Shown here: in pieces, positions 14,848 through 22,018 of the stretch
How the letters are laid out: every line of letters begins with the position of its first letter
Position numbering within the stretch: the first letter of the stretch is position 1
NCBI RefSeq assembly: GCF_002498315.1
Contig: NZ_DAGX01000005.1
Location: forward strand, 13,953 to 47,866
DNA from: Methanofollis sp. UBA420
GTDB taxonomy: Archaea; Halobacteriota; Methanomicrobia; Methanomicrobiales; Methanofollaceae
DNA: 33,914 nucleotides
Direction: 5' to 3'
Made by a program: the position numbers and the translations under genes
Notes under the pieces: model-generated
The model's input: the letters and a program-made list of their open reading frames with translations, nothing else
Databases searched by the model: none
Told to the model about the DNA's origin: nothing

Positions 14848-16401
14848 CTATGGGCGAGGGTTCCGCCTCCTTCGCGGCACAAGGTTCCTGACAGCCGGCC
14901 CGTGGATCACCTTCCCGAAGGTATCGTAGCGCGAACCGTGGCAGGGACAGTCCCAGGTCTCTTCGGCGTTGTTCCAGGCGACGGTGCAGCCCATGTGCAT
15001 GCAGGCCGGGTCCAGCGCAACGACTCCCCCGCGCCCGTCCCGAAAGACCGCAACCTTCCGCCCGTCGATCTCGACGACCCTCCCTTCCCGGGGCGGTATC
15101 GCCGCGGCTTCTCGGTCGAGCCGGCCGGCGTCGATCTCGACCGGTCCCTTGACGACCGCGGGTTTCTTCCGTACCCCGTCGGGATACTCCGGCTGCCCCC
15201 CGAACCGTGCAGGATCGAAGACCTCCGCCCAGGGATTCGTGCGGCCCCGGACCAGGTCCGTGAGGATCATCCCTGCCGCGGTGCCGTTGGTCATCCCCCA
15301 CTTCCCGAACCCCGTGGCGACGAAGACGCGGTCGTGCCCGGAGGCGAGCGGGCCGATGTAGGGGACGCGATCGGCCGTGACGTAGTCCTGCGCCGACCAG
15401 CGGTAGTCGACGACTCCGTCCGGATAGACCGAACGTGCATACGCTTCGAGGCCGCGGTAGTGCGCTTTCGTGTCGGCCGCCTGCCCGGTGCCGTGCTCCG
15501 CGCCGGTGACGATGACCAGTTCGCCGGCATCTGCGGGATGCGACCGCCAGGAGTGAACGGGCCCTCCGGCGTTGATGAAGACGCCGTCCGGAAACGGTTC
15601 GCCGGTCCGGATGCCGAGGGCGTAGGAGGTAGACGGCCGCATCCGGGCGAAATATGCGCCGGGACAGTCGTAGAAGGGATACTGCGTGGCGAGAACGGCG
15701 TAGTCGGAAGAGAGCGTTCCCCGGTCGGTCCTCACCGCGACGCCGTCCGGCCGCTCCTCGAGGTCCAGGGCCCTTGTCGTCTCAAAGACGTAACTCCCCT
15801 CCCCCGGGAGGTGTCCGGCGAGCAGCAGCAGGTAGTTACGGGGGTGGAACTGCGCCTGGTCCTCCAGAGCGACGGCCCCGTAGGTCTCCATCGGCAGCGG
15901 CACGTCGTCCACGAACGCCGCCGGGAGCCCGAGGCTTCGTGCCGCGTCGGCCTCGGCCGCAACAGACTCGCGGGTCTCTTCCGACTCAGCGTAGGTGTAG
16001 GCAGGTTTTCGCTCGAAACTGCACGGGATGCTGTATTCCCGGACGAGTGAGGCGATCATCTCGATTGCCGCCCGGTTTGCAGCGGCGTACTGCCGGGCCC
16101 CTGCTTCGCCGAACCGATCGATGAGGTCCCGGTAAATCAGCCGGTGAAGGGAGGTGATCTTCGCCGTCGTATACCCGGTGGCGCCCGTGACGATCCGGTA
16201 GGCGTCGATGAGGGCGACGGTCAGTCCCGCGCGTTTCAGCAGAAAGGCCGTGGTGATCCCCGCGATTCCGCCTCCGATCACCGCAACGTCCGCGTGTCCG
16301 TCCCCGTCAAGCGGCGGAAACCCCGTCTCCGGCGAGGAATCTATCCAGTACGACTCCGCCGTCCCCGGCAGATCGGTGCTCCGGTCCGGTGATGCTTCCA
16401 T
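14848..16401 (-). CDS. FAD-dependent oxidoreductase with C-terminal Rieske domain
   Basis: The 517-residue protein joins a DAO-type flavoprotein to a Rieske iron-sulfur domain. Near residue 40 the Rossmann motif GGGIAG binds FAD. The Rieske ligands near the end are C467 and H469 (CMHMGC) and C485 and H488 (CPCHG), with the two extra disulfide cysteines present. Electrons probably pass from an amine, aldehyde or thiol substrate through FAD to the cluster; the substrate is unknown. Relatives are widespread in bacteria and haloarchaea. ATG 16401 follows GGAGGT at about 10 bases; the frame is open far upstream but without homology. The tail is arginine-rich after GPAVRNLVP; the neighbouring frame continues for about 20 codons (AKEAEPSPIERSK), so a late frameshift is possible. 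Confidence 0.88.
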   Translation of the reverse strand: MEASPDRSTDLPGTAESYWIDSSPETGFPPLDGDGHADVAVIGGGIAGITTAFLLKRAGLTVALIDAYRIVTGATGYTTAKITSLHRLIYRDLIDRFGEAGARQYAAANRAAIEMIASLVREYSIPCSFERKPAYTYAESEETRESVAAEADAARSLGLPAAFVDDVPLPMETYGAVALEDQAQFHPRNYLLLLAGHLPGEGSYVFETTRALDLEERPDGVAVRTDRGTLSSDYAVLATQYPFYDCPGAYFARMRPSTSYALGIRTGEPFPDGVFINAGGPVHSWRSHPADAGELVIVTGAEHGTGQAADTKAHYRGLEAYARSVYPDGVVDYRWSAQDYVTADRVPYIGPLASGHDRVFVATGFGKWGMTNGTAAGMILTDLVRGRTNPWAEVFDPARFGGQPEYPDGVRKKPAVVKGPVEIDAGRLDREAAAIPPREGRVVEIDGRKVAVFRDGRGGVVALDPACMHMGCTVAWNNAEETWDCPCHGSRYDTFGKVIHGPAVRNLVPRRRRNPRP

Positions 16402-16438
16402 ACCCCCCCGTACCTCCGCCTGACGGGAAGACCGCGCA

Positions 16439-16471
16439 CCCATATAACGGTTGTGCGAAGGCACGCCGTTA
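16439..16471 (+). promoter_or_regulatory. Promoter and hairpin in the treT-like leader
   Basis: A TATA-like CCATATAACGG starts at 16439. It runs into a near-perfect palindrome: TAACGG (16445-16450) with CCGTTA (16466-16471), and inside it GTGC (16453-16456) with GCAC (16461-16464) around GAAG. It could be an operator on DNA or a hairpin in the mRNA leader. Confidence 0.4.
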
Positions 16472-16509
16472 CGCATAAGTGTGATCGCGGGGATGCAGAG
16501 GTGATCGGG

Positions 16510-17742
16510 ATGGGGGATATTCACGGGATCAGGGATTATGAACCGTACGTAGGAAAAGAGACCGTACGCCGCATTGAGGCGAAGGCCCGGCCGCTCCGGG
16601 ACCTCCACGTCATGCACATGAACTCCACCTACTACGGCGGCGGCGTCTCCCAGGTCCTGTCGTCTCTGACGCTCCTGATGAACAGTCTCGGCATAGAGAC
16701 CGGGTGGCGCGTCGTCCACGGCCCGCCGGACTTCTTCAGCGTGACAAAGAAGTTCCATAACGCCCTCCAGGGTACCGAAATCAACCTGACCGACCGCAAG
16801 AAGGAGATCTATGAAGATGTCGTTCACGAGAATGCGATACGGAACCACCTCGACCACGACGTGATCATCATTCACGACCCGCAGCCGCTCCCGTTGATCA
16901 CCCATTACCGGAAGAAATGCCCCTGGATCTGGCATTGCCATGTCGATCTCACCACTCCTGACCCGGCGGTCTGGAACTACCTTCTCCCGTTCATCGAGAA
17001 GTACGACGCCGTCATCTTCTCAAACAGGGATTACCGGCAGAACCTCCGAACACCGCAGGTCTTCTTCACGCCAGGTGTCGATCCCTTCTCCATCGTGAAC
17101 CGGGAACTCTCCGAGAGCGCCATCGACGAGCGCCTTGCACACTACCATATTCCGACCGACCTCCCCCTGGTCGTTCAGGTCTCGCGGTTCGACCACTGGA
17201 AGGACCCCGAGGGGGTCGTCCGGGCTTTCCAGAAGGCCAGGAAGGAGGAGGAGTGCACCCTGGTCCTCGTCGGGAACGTGGCGACCGACGACCCGGAGGG
17301 CGCGGACGTCTACCGGTCGCTCCTCTCCCACCGGGGCGAGCGGATCATCGTGCTGAGCGTCCAGGACGGGGCGCTCGTGAATGCGCTCCAGCGCCGGGCG
17401 GCGGTCGTCCTGCAGAAGTCCCTCCGGGAGGGGTTCGGGCTGACGGTATCGGAGGCGATGTGGAAGGGTGCGGCGGTGGTCGGCGGCAACGTCGGCGGCA
17501 TCCGCTACCAGATAGAGGACGGCGTGAGCGGATTTCTGGTCTCCTCCGTCGATGAGGCTGCGGAGAGGATCGTCCGGCTGCTCCGCGACCCCGACCTCGC
17601 GGAACGGCTCGGACGTGCGGCGCGCGAGCGGGTGCGAGAATGCTTCCTCTTCACCCGCTCCGTCGAGCAGTACCTTGACCTGATCGGCGCGTTCGATCCG
17701 GAGTTCCGGCTGACGCGGGAGGTGGAGTCTCCCTGCTGGTGA
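16510..17742 (+). CDS. treT: GT4 glycosyltransferase, trehalose synthase (TreT)-like
   Basis: The 410-residue protein has the two-Rossmann GT-B fold. The N-terminal glycine-rich turn is STYYGGGVSQVL, and the C-terminal EX7E motif (E307, E315 in EGFGLTVSEAM) binds the nucleotide sugar. Length and sequence match the TreT family, which makes trehalose from glucose and a nucleotide-glucose and can also run in reverse. In a methanogen, trehalose would serve as osmolyte or stress protectant. ATG 16510 was chosen because GAGGTGATC, a perfect anti-SD match, stands just before it; a GTG at 16501 lies within that site, and the frame is open to 16453. It is divergent from the FAD/Rieske gene. Confidence 0.85.
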   Translation: MGDIHGIRDYEPYVGKETVRRIEAKARPLRDLHVMHMNSTYYGGGVSQVLSSLTLLMNSLGIETGWRVVHGPPDFFSVTKKFHNALQGTEINLTDRKKEIYEDVVHENAIRNHLDHDVIIIHDPQPLPLITHYRKKCPWIWHCHVDLTTPDPAVWNYLLPFIEKYDAVIFSNRDYRQNLRTPQVFFTPGVDPFSIVNRELSESAIDERLAHYHIPTDLPLVVQVSRFDHWKDPEGVVRAFQKARKEEECTLVLVGNVATDDPEGADVYRSLLSHRGERIIVLSVQDGALVNALQRRAAVVLQKSLREGFGLTVSEAMWKGAAVVGGNVGGIRYQIEDGVSGFLVSSVDEAAERIVRLLRDPDLAERLGRAARERVRECFLFTRSVEQYLDLIGAFDPEFRLTREVESPCW

Positions 17743-17867
17743 TTCTCCAAAAAACAGGGTCGATCACGCGCCGCGCACCCGACCGCAACTGTAATCGGTG
17801 AAATTCGGCGGCGCCCGGTTGCTGAAAACCCGAGCATTTTTCTGCAAGCGGAGACGATCACTGATCC

Positions 17868-18623
17868 ATGGCAATCCAGGTAATCGGTGTTCAGGGCCTC
17901 CCCCTGATCCAGAACGGCGACGACCTGCCAGCCCTGATCTGCGACCGGGTCAGGTTCGAAGACGGAGATATCCTCGCGGTCGCCTCGTCGGTCTACTCAA
18001 AGGCAAAGGGCTTCACCCGCGACCTCGCCGAGATCAACCCCGGTGCGGACGCCGTCCGGATCGCGGCAAAGACGAAGGAAGACCCCCGCTTCGTGCAGGC
18101 GGTGCTGGACTCGTCGACCGATATTCTGCTCGAGCACCCGTTCATCCTCTCCGCCCTCCCATCCGGTCACATCGGCGTGCGGGCAGGCGTCGACCACAGC
18201 AACGTCGAAGACGGCCGGATCATCGTCCTCCCTCCCGACCCCATGGGGGCCGCCGGCGAGGTCCGGAACGCGATCCGTCGCATCTCCGGAAAGGACGTCC
18301 GGGTGCTCATCACCGACACCTGCGGGCGGTCGTTCCGGCGCGGCCAGACCGGCATCGCCATCGGATGGTCAGGAATGACGGCGATCAACGATTATCGGGG
18401 CGACACCGACCTCTTCGGCCATGTCCTCGAGATCACCGAAGAAGCAGCGATCGATGAGGTTGCGGCCTTCGCAAACTTCGTCATGGGCGAGAGCCACCAG
18501 GGTGTTCCTGCCGTGGTCTTCCGGAACTGCCGGACCTGGAACGGGCACGATTCCGTCTACTTCACGCCGAAAGAGGATATCATCAGGGCGGCCCTGACGG
18601 CCCTGAAGAACAAAAAGGATTAG
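17868..18623 (+). CDS. cofE: Coenzyme F420-0:L-glutamate ligase CofE
   Basis: CofE adds glutamate residues to F420-0 with GTP, finishing the deazaflavin cofactor of methanogenesis. The 251-residue protein matches the family end to end: GVQGLPLI near the start, AVASSVYSKAKG around 38-49, DHSNVEDG, the conserved ITDTCGRSFRRGQ and GIAIGWSGM. Length is typical (about 250). The ATG follows a GGAG about 14 bases upstream, a weak ribosome site. The stop overlaps by four bases the stop of the convergent Sec61-beta gene. Confidence 0.97.
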   Translation: MAIQVIGVQGLPLIQNGDDLPALICDRVRFEDGDILAVASSVYSKAKGFTRDLAEINPGADAVRIAAKTKEDPRFVQAVLDSSTDILLEHPFILSALPSGHIGVRAGVDHSNVEDGRIIVLPPDPMGAAGEVRNAIRRISGKDVRVLITDTCGRSFRRGQTGIAIGWSGMTAINDYRGDTDLFGHVLEITEEAAIDEVAAFANFVMGESHQGVPAVVFRNCRTWNGHDSVYFTPKEDIIRAALTALKNKKD

Positions 18624-18778
18624 AAGAGGGCATTGAGGATAAAGACTGCCGCCCCGGTCACGATGGTTACGATGATCACGACTTGCGGGCTGATATGGAT
18701 TGCCCGGTGATCTTCACTGTCGTAGTAGTTGACCAGGCCGGCAGAGGAGACCAGTCTTCCGCCAGATTTTTTCGCCAT
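18620..18778 (-). CDS. secG: Preprotein translocase Sec61-beta subunit (archaeal SecG)
   Basis: The 52-residue product starts MAKKSGGRLVSSAGLVNYYD, the conserved cytoplasmic head of archaeal Sec61-beta. A single transmembrane helix follows (PQVVIIVTIVTGAAVFIL, about 31-48). It is the small accessory subunit of the SecYE-beta channel in the cell membrane. Length is typical. ATG 18778 lies about 26 bases from the shared TATA box at 18801-18808, so the mRNA is probably leaderless. Its stop overlaps that of cofE. Confidence 0.95.
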   Translation of the reverse strand: MAKKSGGRLVSSAGLVNYYDSEDHRAIHISPQVVIIVTIVTGAAVFILNALF

Positions 18779-18798
18779 ACAGAAATATTCTCTCTTAC

Positions 18799-18810
18799 CA
18801 TATTTAAAAC
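18799..18810. promoter_or_regulatory. Single TATA box between two divergent leaderless genes
   Basis: TATTTAAA (18801-18808) is the only good TATA-like element in the 46-base spacer and is nearly symmetric. Its centre is about 26 bases from the Sec61-beta ATG (18778) on one side and about 20 from the amidohydrolase ATG (18825) on the other. Both genes lack ribosome sites. Confidence 0.55.
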
Positions 18811-18824
18811 ACGGGTCCAACCAA

Positions 18825-19868
18825 ATGCAAGCCGCATCGTATGTCGTCACCGGCCGGGCGCTTCTCGGCGAAGACCTCAGGGAAGAGGACGTCAGCATTG
18901 TCGTTTCGGGGGGGGTTATCACCTCGATAGAGCCCGCTCCCCGGAGACCGAACCGCTGGATCGTGCCCGCCTTCTTTAACGCCCATACCCACCTCGGCGA
19001 CACCGTCGCGATGGACCTCCCTGTCCGGGGCAGCCTTGCGGACCTCGTCAAACCCCCGAACGGGTTAAAACACAGGGTCCTTGCGGCAACTCCGCGGGCC
19101 GACCTCGTCAGGGGGATGCGGTCAAGCATCGTCGCGATGATCGCGACCGGAACAGCCGGGTTTGCCGACTTCAGGGAAGGAGGGGCTGCAGGTGTGGCGG
19201 CGCTCCGCGAGGCGGCCGCCGGACTCGACTGCCTGCCCGTCATCCTCGGCCGCGAAGGCGGCGAGGAGGTGAGCGACGGGGCGGGCATCAGCAGCGCCCA
19301 CGACGTGGCGAACGCCGAAGAGGTCGTCAGAGGCGCGCGGGCCGCGGGGAGGCTCGTCGCCTTCCACGCCGGGGAGAAGAACCCGGACGATATCGATGAA
19401 GCGCTCACGTTTGAGCCAGACCTGCTCGTCCATTGCACCCACGCGACGGACGCGCAGCTCCGGCGGATCGTCGATATGGATATCCCCGTCGCCGTCTGCC
19501 CGCGGTCGAACTGGTTGCTCGGCGTCGCGGCGTCCCCGGCGCACCCGCCGATTGCGCGCATCCTCGAACTCGGCGGCAGGTTCTATCTCGGGACGGACAA
19601 CGTTATGTTCGTCCAGCCGGACCTCTTCCAGGAGATGGCCTTCACCGCGACCGTCTACCGCGCGCCCCCTGCCGACGTCCTGCGCGCTGCGGTCTCGGGG
19701 GCCGGACTCGCCGGAAGACCGGGATACCTCGAAGAGGGGCAGGAAGCACATCTGCTGGTCTTAAACCCGGAGAAAGGTAATCTCTCCTTCAGTAAAGACA
19801 TCCGGGCAACCGTTGTAAAGCGGCTGGATTCTTCATTCGTCGACCAAACAGTTTTAACCACGCAATAG
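18825..19868 (+). CDS. Amidohydrolase (cytosine deaminase/chlorohydrolase-like)
   Basis: The 347-residue metal-dependent hydrolase has the amidohydrolase signature: metal ligands H54 and H56 (NAHTHLGD), H181 with E184 (FHAGEKN), H206 (HCTHATD) and D258 (GTDNVMF). This is the deaminase subset (ATZ/TRZ-like). The substrate, probably a purine or pyrimidine derivative or a cofactor intermediate, cannot be read from sequence; the protein is shorter than the usual adenosine-type deaminases of methanogens (about 420). Start: ATG 18825 gives the family N-terminus and lies just after a TATA box, so it should be leaderless. UspA follows after 36 bases on the same strand. Confidence 0.85.
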   Translation: MQAASYVVTGRALLGEDLREEDVSIVVSGGVITSIEPAPRRPNRWIVPAFFNAHTHLGDTVAMDLPVRGSLADLVKPPNGLKHRVLAATPRADLVRGMRSSIVAMIATGTAGFADFREGGAAGVAALREAAAGLDCLPVILGREGGEEVSDGAGISSAHDVANAEEVVRGARAAGRLVAFHAGEKNPDDIDEALTFEPDLLVHCTHATDAQLRRIVDMDIPVAVCPRSNWLLGVAASPAHPPIARILELGGRFYLGTDNVMFVQPDLFQEMAFTATVYRAPPADVLRAAVSGAGLAGRPGYLEEGQEAHLLVLNPEKGNLSFSKDIRATVVKRLDSSFVDQTVLTTQ

Positions 19869-19870
19869 AA

Positions 19871-19891
19871 AACAGATAAGAAGTATCTGTT
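19871..19891 (+). promoter_or_regulatory. Operator-like palindrome upstream of uspA
   Basis: AACAGATA (19871-19878) and TATCTGTT (19884-19891) form a perfect inverted repeat with a 5-base spacer, 13 bases before the UspA start. A TATA-like GTTTTAACC at 19851-19859 would start transcription inside the palindrome, the position of a repressor site. Confidence 0.45.
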
Positions 19892-19904
19892 CTGCGTGGT
19901 GTGT

Positions 19905-20333
19905 ATGTTCCGTAAGATACTTGTTGCTATAGACGGTTCAGAGCCGGCTAACCGGGCTTTAGAGGAGGCTATCGGCGAGGCCGGCGTCTGGAACGCCGAA
20001 GTTCATGTTGTTTATGTGGTCGAATCCGGACTCTTTTCGTCCCTTCCTATGGACAACACACTCGAAGTCATGTACAGTGTTTTGCAGAAGGAAGGCAAGG
20101 AGGTTCTTGAAGCAGCTCGAAAGAAGGCGGATGCAGCAGGCGTTTCGCTGACCACGCACCTCGGGCAGGGGCATGCGGGGTCTCAGATCGTCGCCCTCGC
20201 CAAAGAACTGGGAGTCGATCTCATCATGCTCGGGTCTTACGGCAAGAGCGGTGTCGACCGCCTCCTCCTCGGCAGCGTGACCGATTACGTCGTGCGGAAC
20301 AGTTCTATTACGACCACGGTGGTGAGATCATAG
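19905..20333 (+). CDS. Universal stress protein UspA family
   Basis: The 142-residue single-domain Usp protein starts MFRKILVAIDGSEPA and ends with the nucleotide-binding pattern GSYGKSGVDRLLLGS, which marks the ATP-binding subclass. Cytoplasmic; it probably dimerises and acts in stress signalling. ATG 19905 was preferred to the GTG at 19896 because it matches the family start. The CBS-domain gene begins 14 bases downstream, so the two adenylate-sensing proteins are probably co-transcribed. Confidence 0.93.
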   Translation: MFRKILVAIDGSEPANRALEEAIGEAGVWNAEVHVVYVVESGLFSSLPMDNTLEVMYSVLQKEGKEVLEAARKKADAAGVSLTTHLGQGHAGSQIVALAKELGVDLIMLGSYGKSGVDRLLLGSVTDYVVRNSSITTTVVRS

Positions 20334-20347
20334 CCGCTTCTCAGCAG

Positions 20348-21208
20348 ATGTTCGTCCGGGACTTTATGGTAACCGACGTCGTCTGCGTTGAGATCCCCGG
20401 CAACAGGGACGACGTTCTGCGCATCTTAAAGCGCACGGGTATAAGTGGTGTGCCGGTCTTGAAGAACGGAGAGCTTGTCGGCATCATCACGCGTAAGGAC
20501 CTTCTCCGCAAGGCGGAAGAGACCCAGCTCGGGCTTTTGATGACGCCGAACCCGGTCGTCATCAGGCCGGACGCTCCCATCTCGGAGGCGGCCCAGTTGA
20601 TGGTGCGGCATAACATCAGGAGGCTGCCCGTCATGGAAAACGGGTCGATGATCGGGCTCATCAGCGTGGCCGACCTTATCGGCGCCATCGCCCAGATGCG
20701 CCTCACCACCCTCATCAAGGACAACTACGTCAGCAAGACCTATGCCCTCTGGGAAGAGACGCCCCTCTCGCTGGTGGGGAGAGTCCTTGAGATCTCCGGC
20801 TACGACGCCATCCCCGTTCTGATGGAGGACGGCACGCTCACCGGCATCATATCGGAGCGGGACCTCATCAGGCACTCGCGCATTGAGGACGGCGTCGAGG
20901 TCAGCGACTTCTCAAACGGCACGGACGATGACGAGTGGACCTGGGAGAGCATCCGGGATATGCACACCATCAGTTACGGGATCTCCCGGATCCAGCTCCT
21001 CCCGATCCCCGTGAAGAACGCGATGGTCCGGAACGTTCTCGCAGTTCCTTTGAACGCCGAGGTCAGCGAGTGTGCGCTGAAGATGAGGCGGTCCCGGGTC
21101 GATCAACTCCCGGTGGTCAACGGGAACAAGCGGCTCATTGCCATGCTCTTCGATCGGGAGTTGATCAAAGTCCTGCTGCCGGACCCGCAGGGTCTGCGAA
21201 AGAGTTAA
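20348..21208 (+). CDS. Four-CBS-domain protein
   Basis: The 286-residue protein consists almost wholly of four CBS motifs (about 5-55, 64-115, 128-178 and 222-278). Each has the pattern of a hydrophobic strand, GVPVL/RLPVM/AIPVL/QLPVV, and GII/GLIS turns. Four CBS motifs form two Bateman modules that typically bind AMP, ATP or SAM and report energy state. An acidic linker (about 188-200, GTDDDEW) separates the third and fourth motifs. There is no attached enzyme domain, so it probably regulates a partner. Together with the UspA gene just upstream it forms a small energy/stress-sensing unit. Confidence 0.9.
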   Translation: MFVRDFMVTDVVCVEIPGNRDDVLRILKRTGISGVPVLKNGELVGIITRKDLLRKAEETQLGLLMTPNPVVIRPDAPISEAAQLMVRHNIRRLPVMENGSMIGLISVADLIGAIAQMRLTTLIKDNYVSKTYALWEETPLSLVGRVLEISGYDAIPVLMEDGTLTGIISERDLIRHSRIEDGVEVSDFSNGTDDDEWTWESIRDMHTISYGISRIQLLPIPVKNAMVRNVLAVPLNAEVSECALKMRRSRVDQLPVVNGNKRLIAMLFDRELIKVLLPDPQGLRKS

Positions 21209-21270
21209 GGGGCAACATTCATATAGTATATGGATGACTATCAAGTCGTGCCCAAAAGTCGGTACGACGA

Positions 21271-21280
21271 TAAATTTATG
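21271..21280 (+). promoter_or_regulatory. TATA box of the psmB operon
   Basis: TAAATTTATG lies about 80 bases before the psmB ATG, giving a leader of roughly 50 bases that contains GGGGTG (21343-21348) as ribosome site. Another symmetric AT element, CATATA-G-TATATG, is at 21220-21232. Confidence 0.45.
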
Positions 21281-21353
21281 TTTTATGATATCACTATACG
21301 CTTAACCGCTTTTGAGCGAGATAAAGTGTTTTAATGATTTTAGGGGTGCTTCA

Positions 21354-21998
21354 ATGGCTGATATTTCCCAACAGATAATGACAGGCACAACCACGGTAGG
21401 ACTGATCTTCGACGGCGGCGTTGTCCTTGCGACAGAGATGCGGGCAACGATGGGAACCATGATCGCGAGCAAGCGGGCCAAGAAGATCTATCAGATCACG
21501 CCGAGGATTGGCCTCACCACCGCCGGCGGCGTCGGTGACGCGCAGCAACTCGTTCGGATACTGCAGGTCGAGTGCAACCTCTTTGAGATGCGCCGCGGCA
21601 AGACCATGTCCGTCGGTGCGGCATCGACCCTGCTCTCGAATTACCTGAATCAGAACCGCTACTACCCGTATTACGTCCAGCTCCTGATGGGCGGGTTCGA
21701 CGATGAAGGACCGAGCGTCTACTCCGTCGATGCCATGGGCGGAGCGACGAAGGAAGAGGATATCGTCGCTACCGGCTCGGGATCTCCCTATGCCTACGGT
21801 GTGCTCGAGGACCAGTATCGCCCCGACATGAAGGAGGACGAGGCAAAGGACCTCGCCGTCCGCGCCGTCAGCTCGGCGATGCGCCGTGACGCTGCATCCG
21901 GCGAGAACATCATGGTGGTCGTGATAACGAAGGAGAAATACGAAGAACACATAGAGAGCGGGTTGCAGAGGCCGTCTGCGGCCCACTCGACATCCTGA
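21354..21998 (+). CDS. psmB: Proteasome beta subunit
   Basis: The 214-residue N-terminal-nucleophile hydrolase is the catalytic subunit of the archaeal 20S proteasome. A short propeptide ends in MTG and is cleaved before T12 (TTTVGLIFDGG), which becomes the nucleophile. The conserved ATEMRATMG, SKRAKKIYQI (with the catalytic lysine) and later GSGSPYAYG are present. ATG 21354 follows GGGGTG at 5 bases and gives the usual short propeptide; an upstream in-frame start at 21312 would add residues not seen in the family. aCPSF1 follows after 20 bases. Confidence 0.97.
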   Translation: MADISQQIMTGTTTVGLIFDGGVVLATEMRATMGTMIASKRAKKIYQITPRIGLTTAGGVGDAQQLVRILQVECNLFEMRRGKTMSVGAASTLLSNYLNQNRYYPYYVQLLMGGFDDEGPSVYSVDAMGGATKEEDIVATGSGSPYAYGVLEDQYRPDMKEDEAKDLAVRAVSSAMRRDAASGENIMVVVITKEKYEEHIESGLQRPSAAHSTS

Positions 21999-22018
21999 CA
22001 TTTTTTAGGACGATTTTA

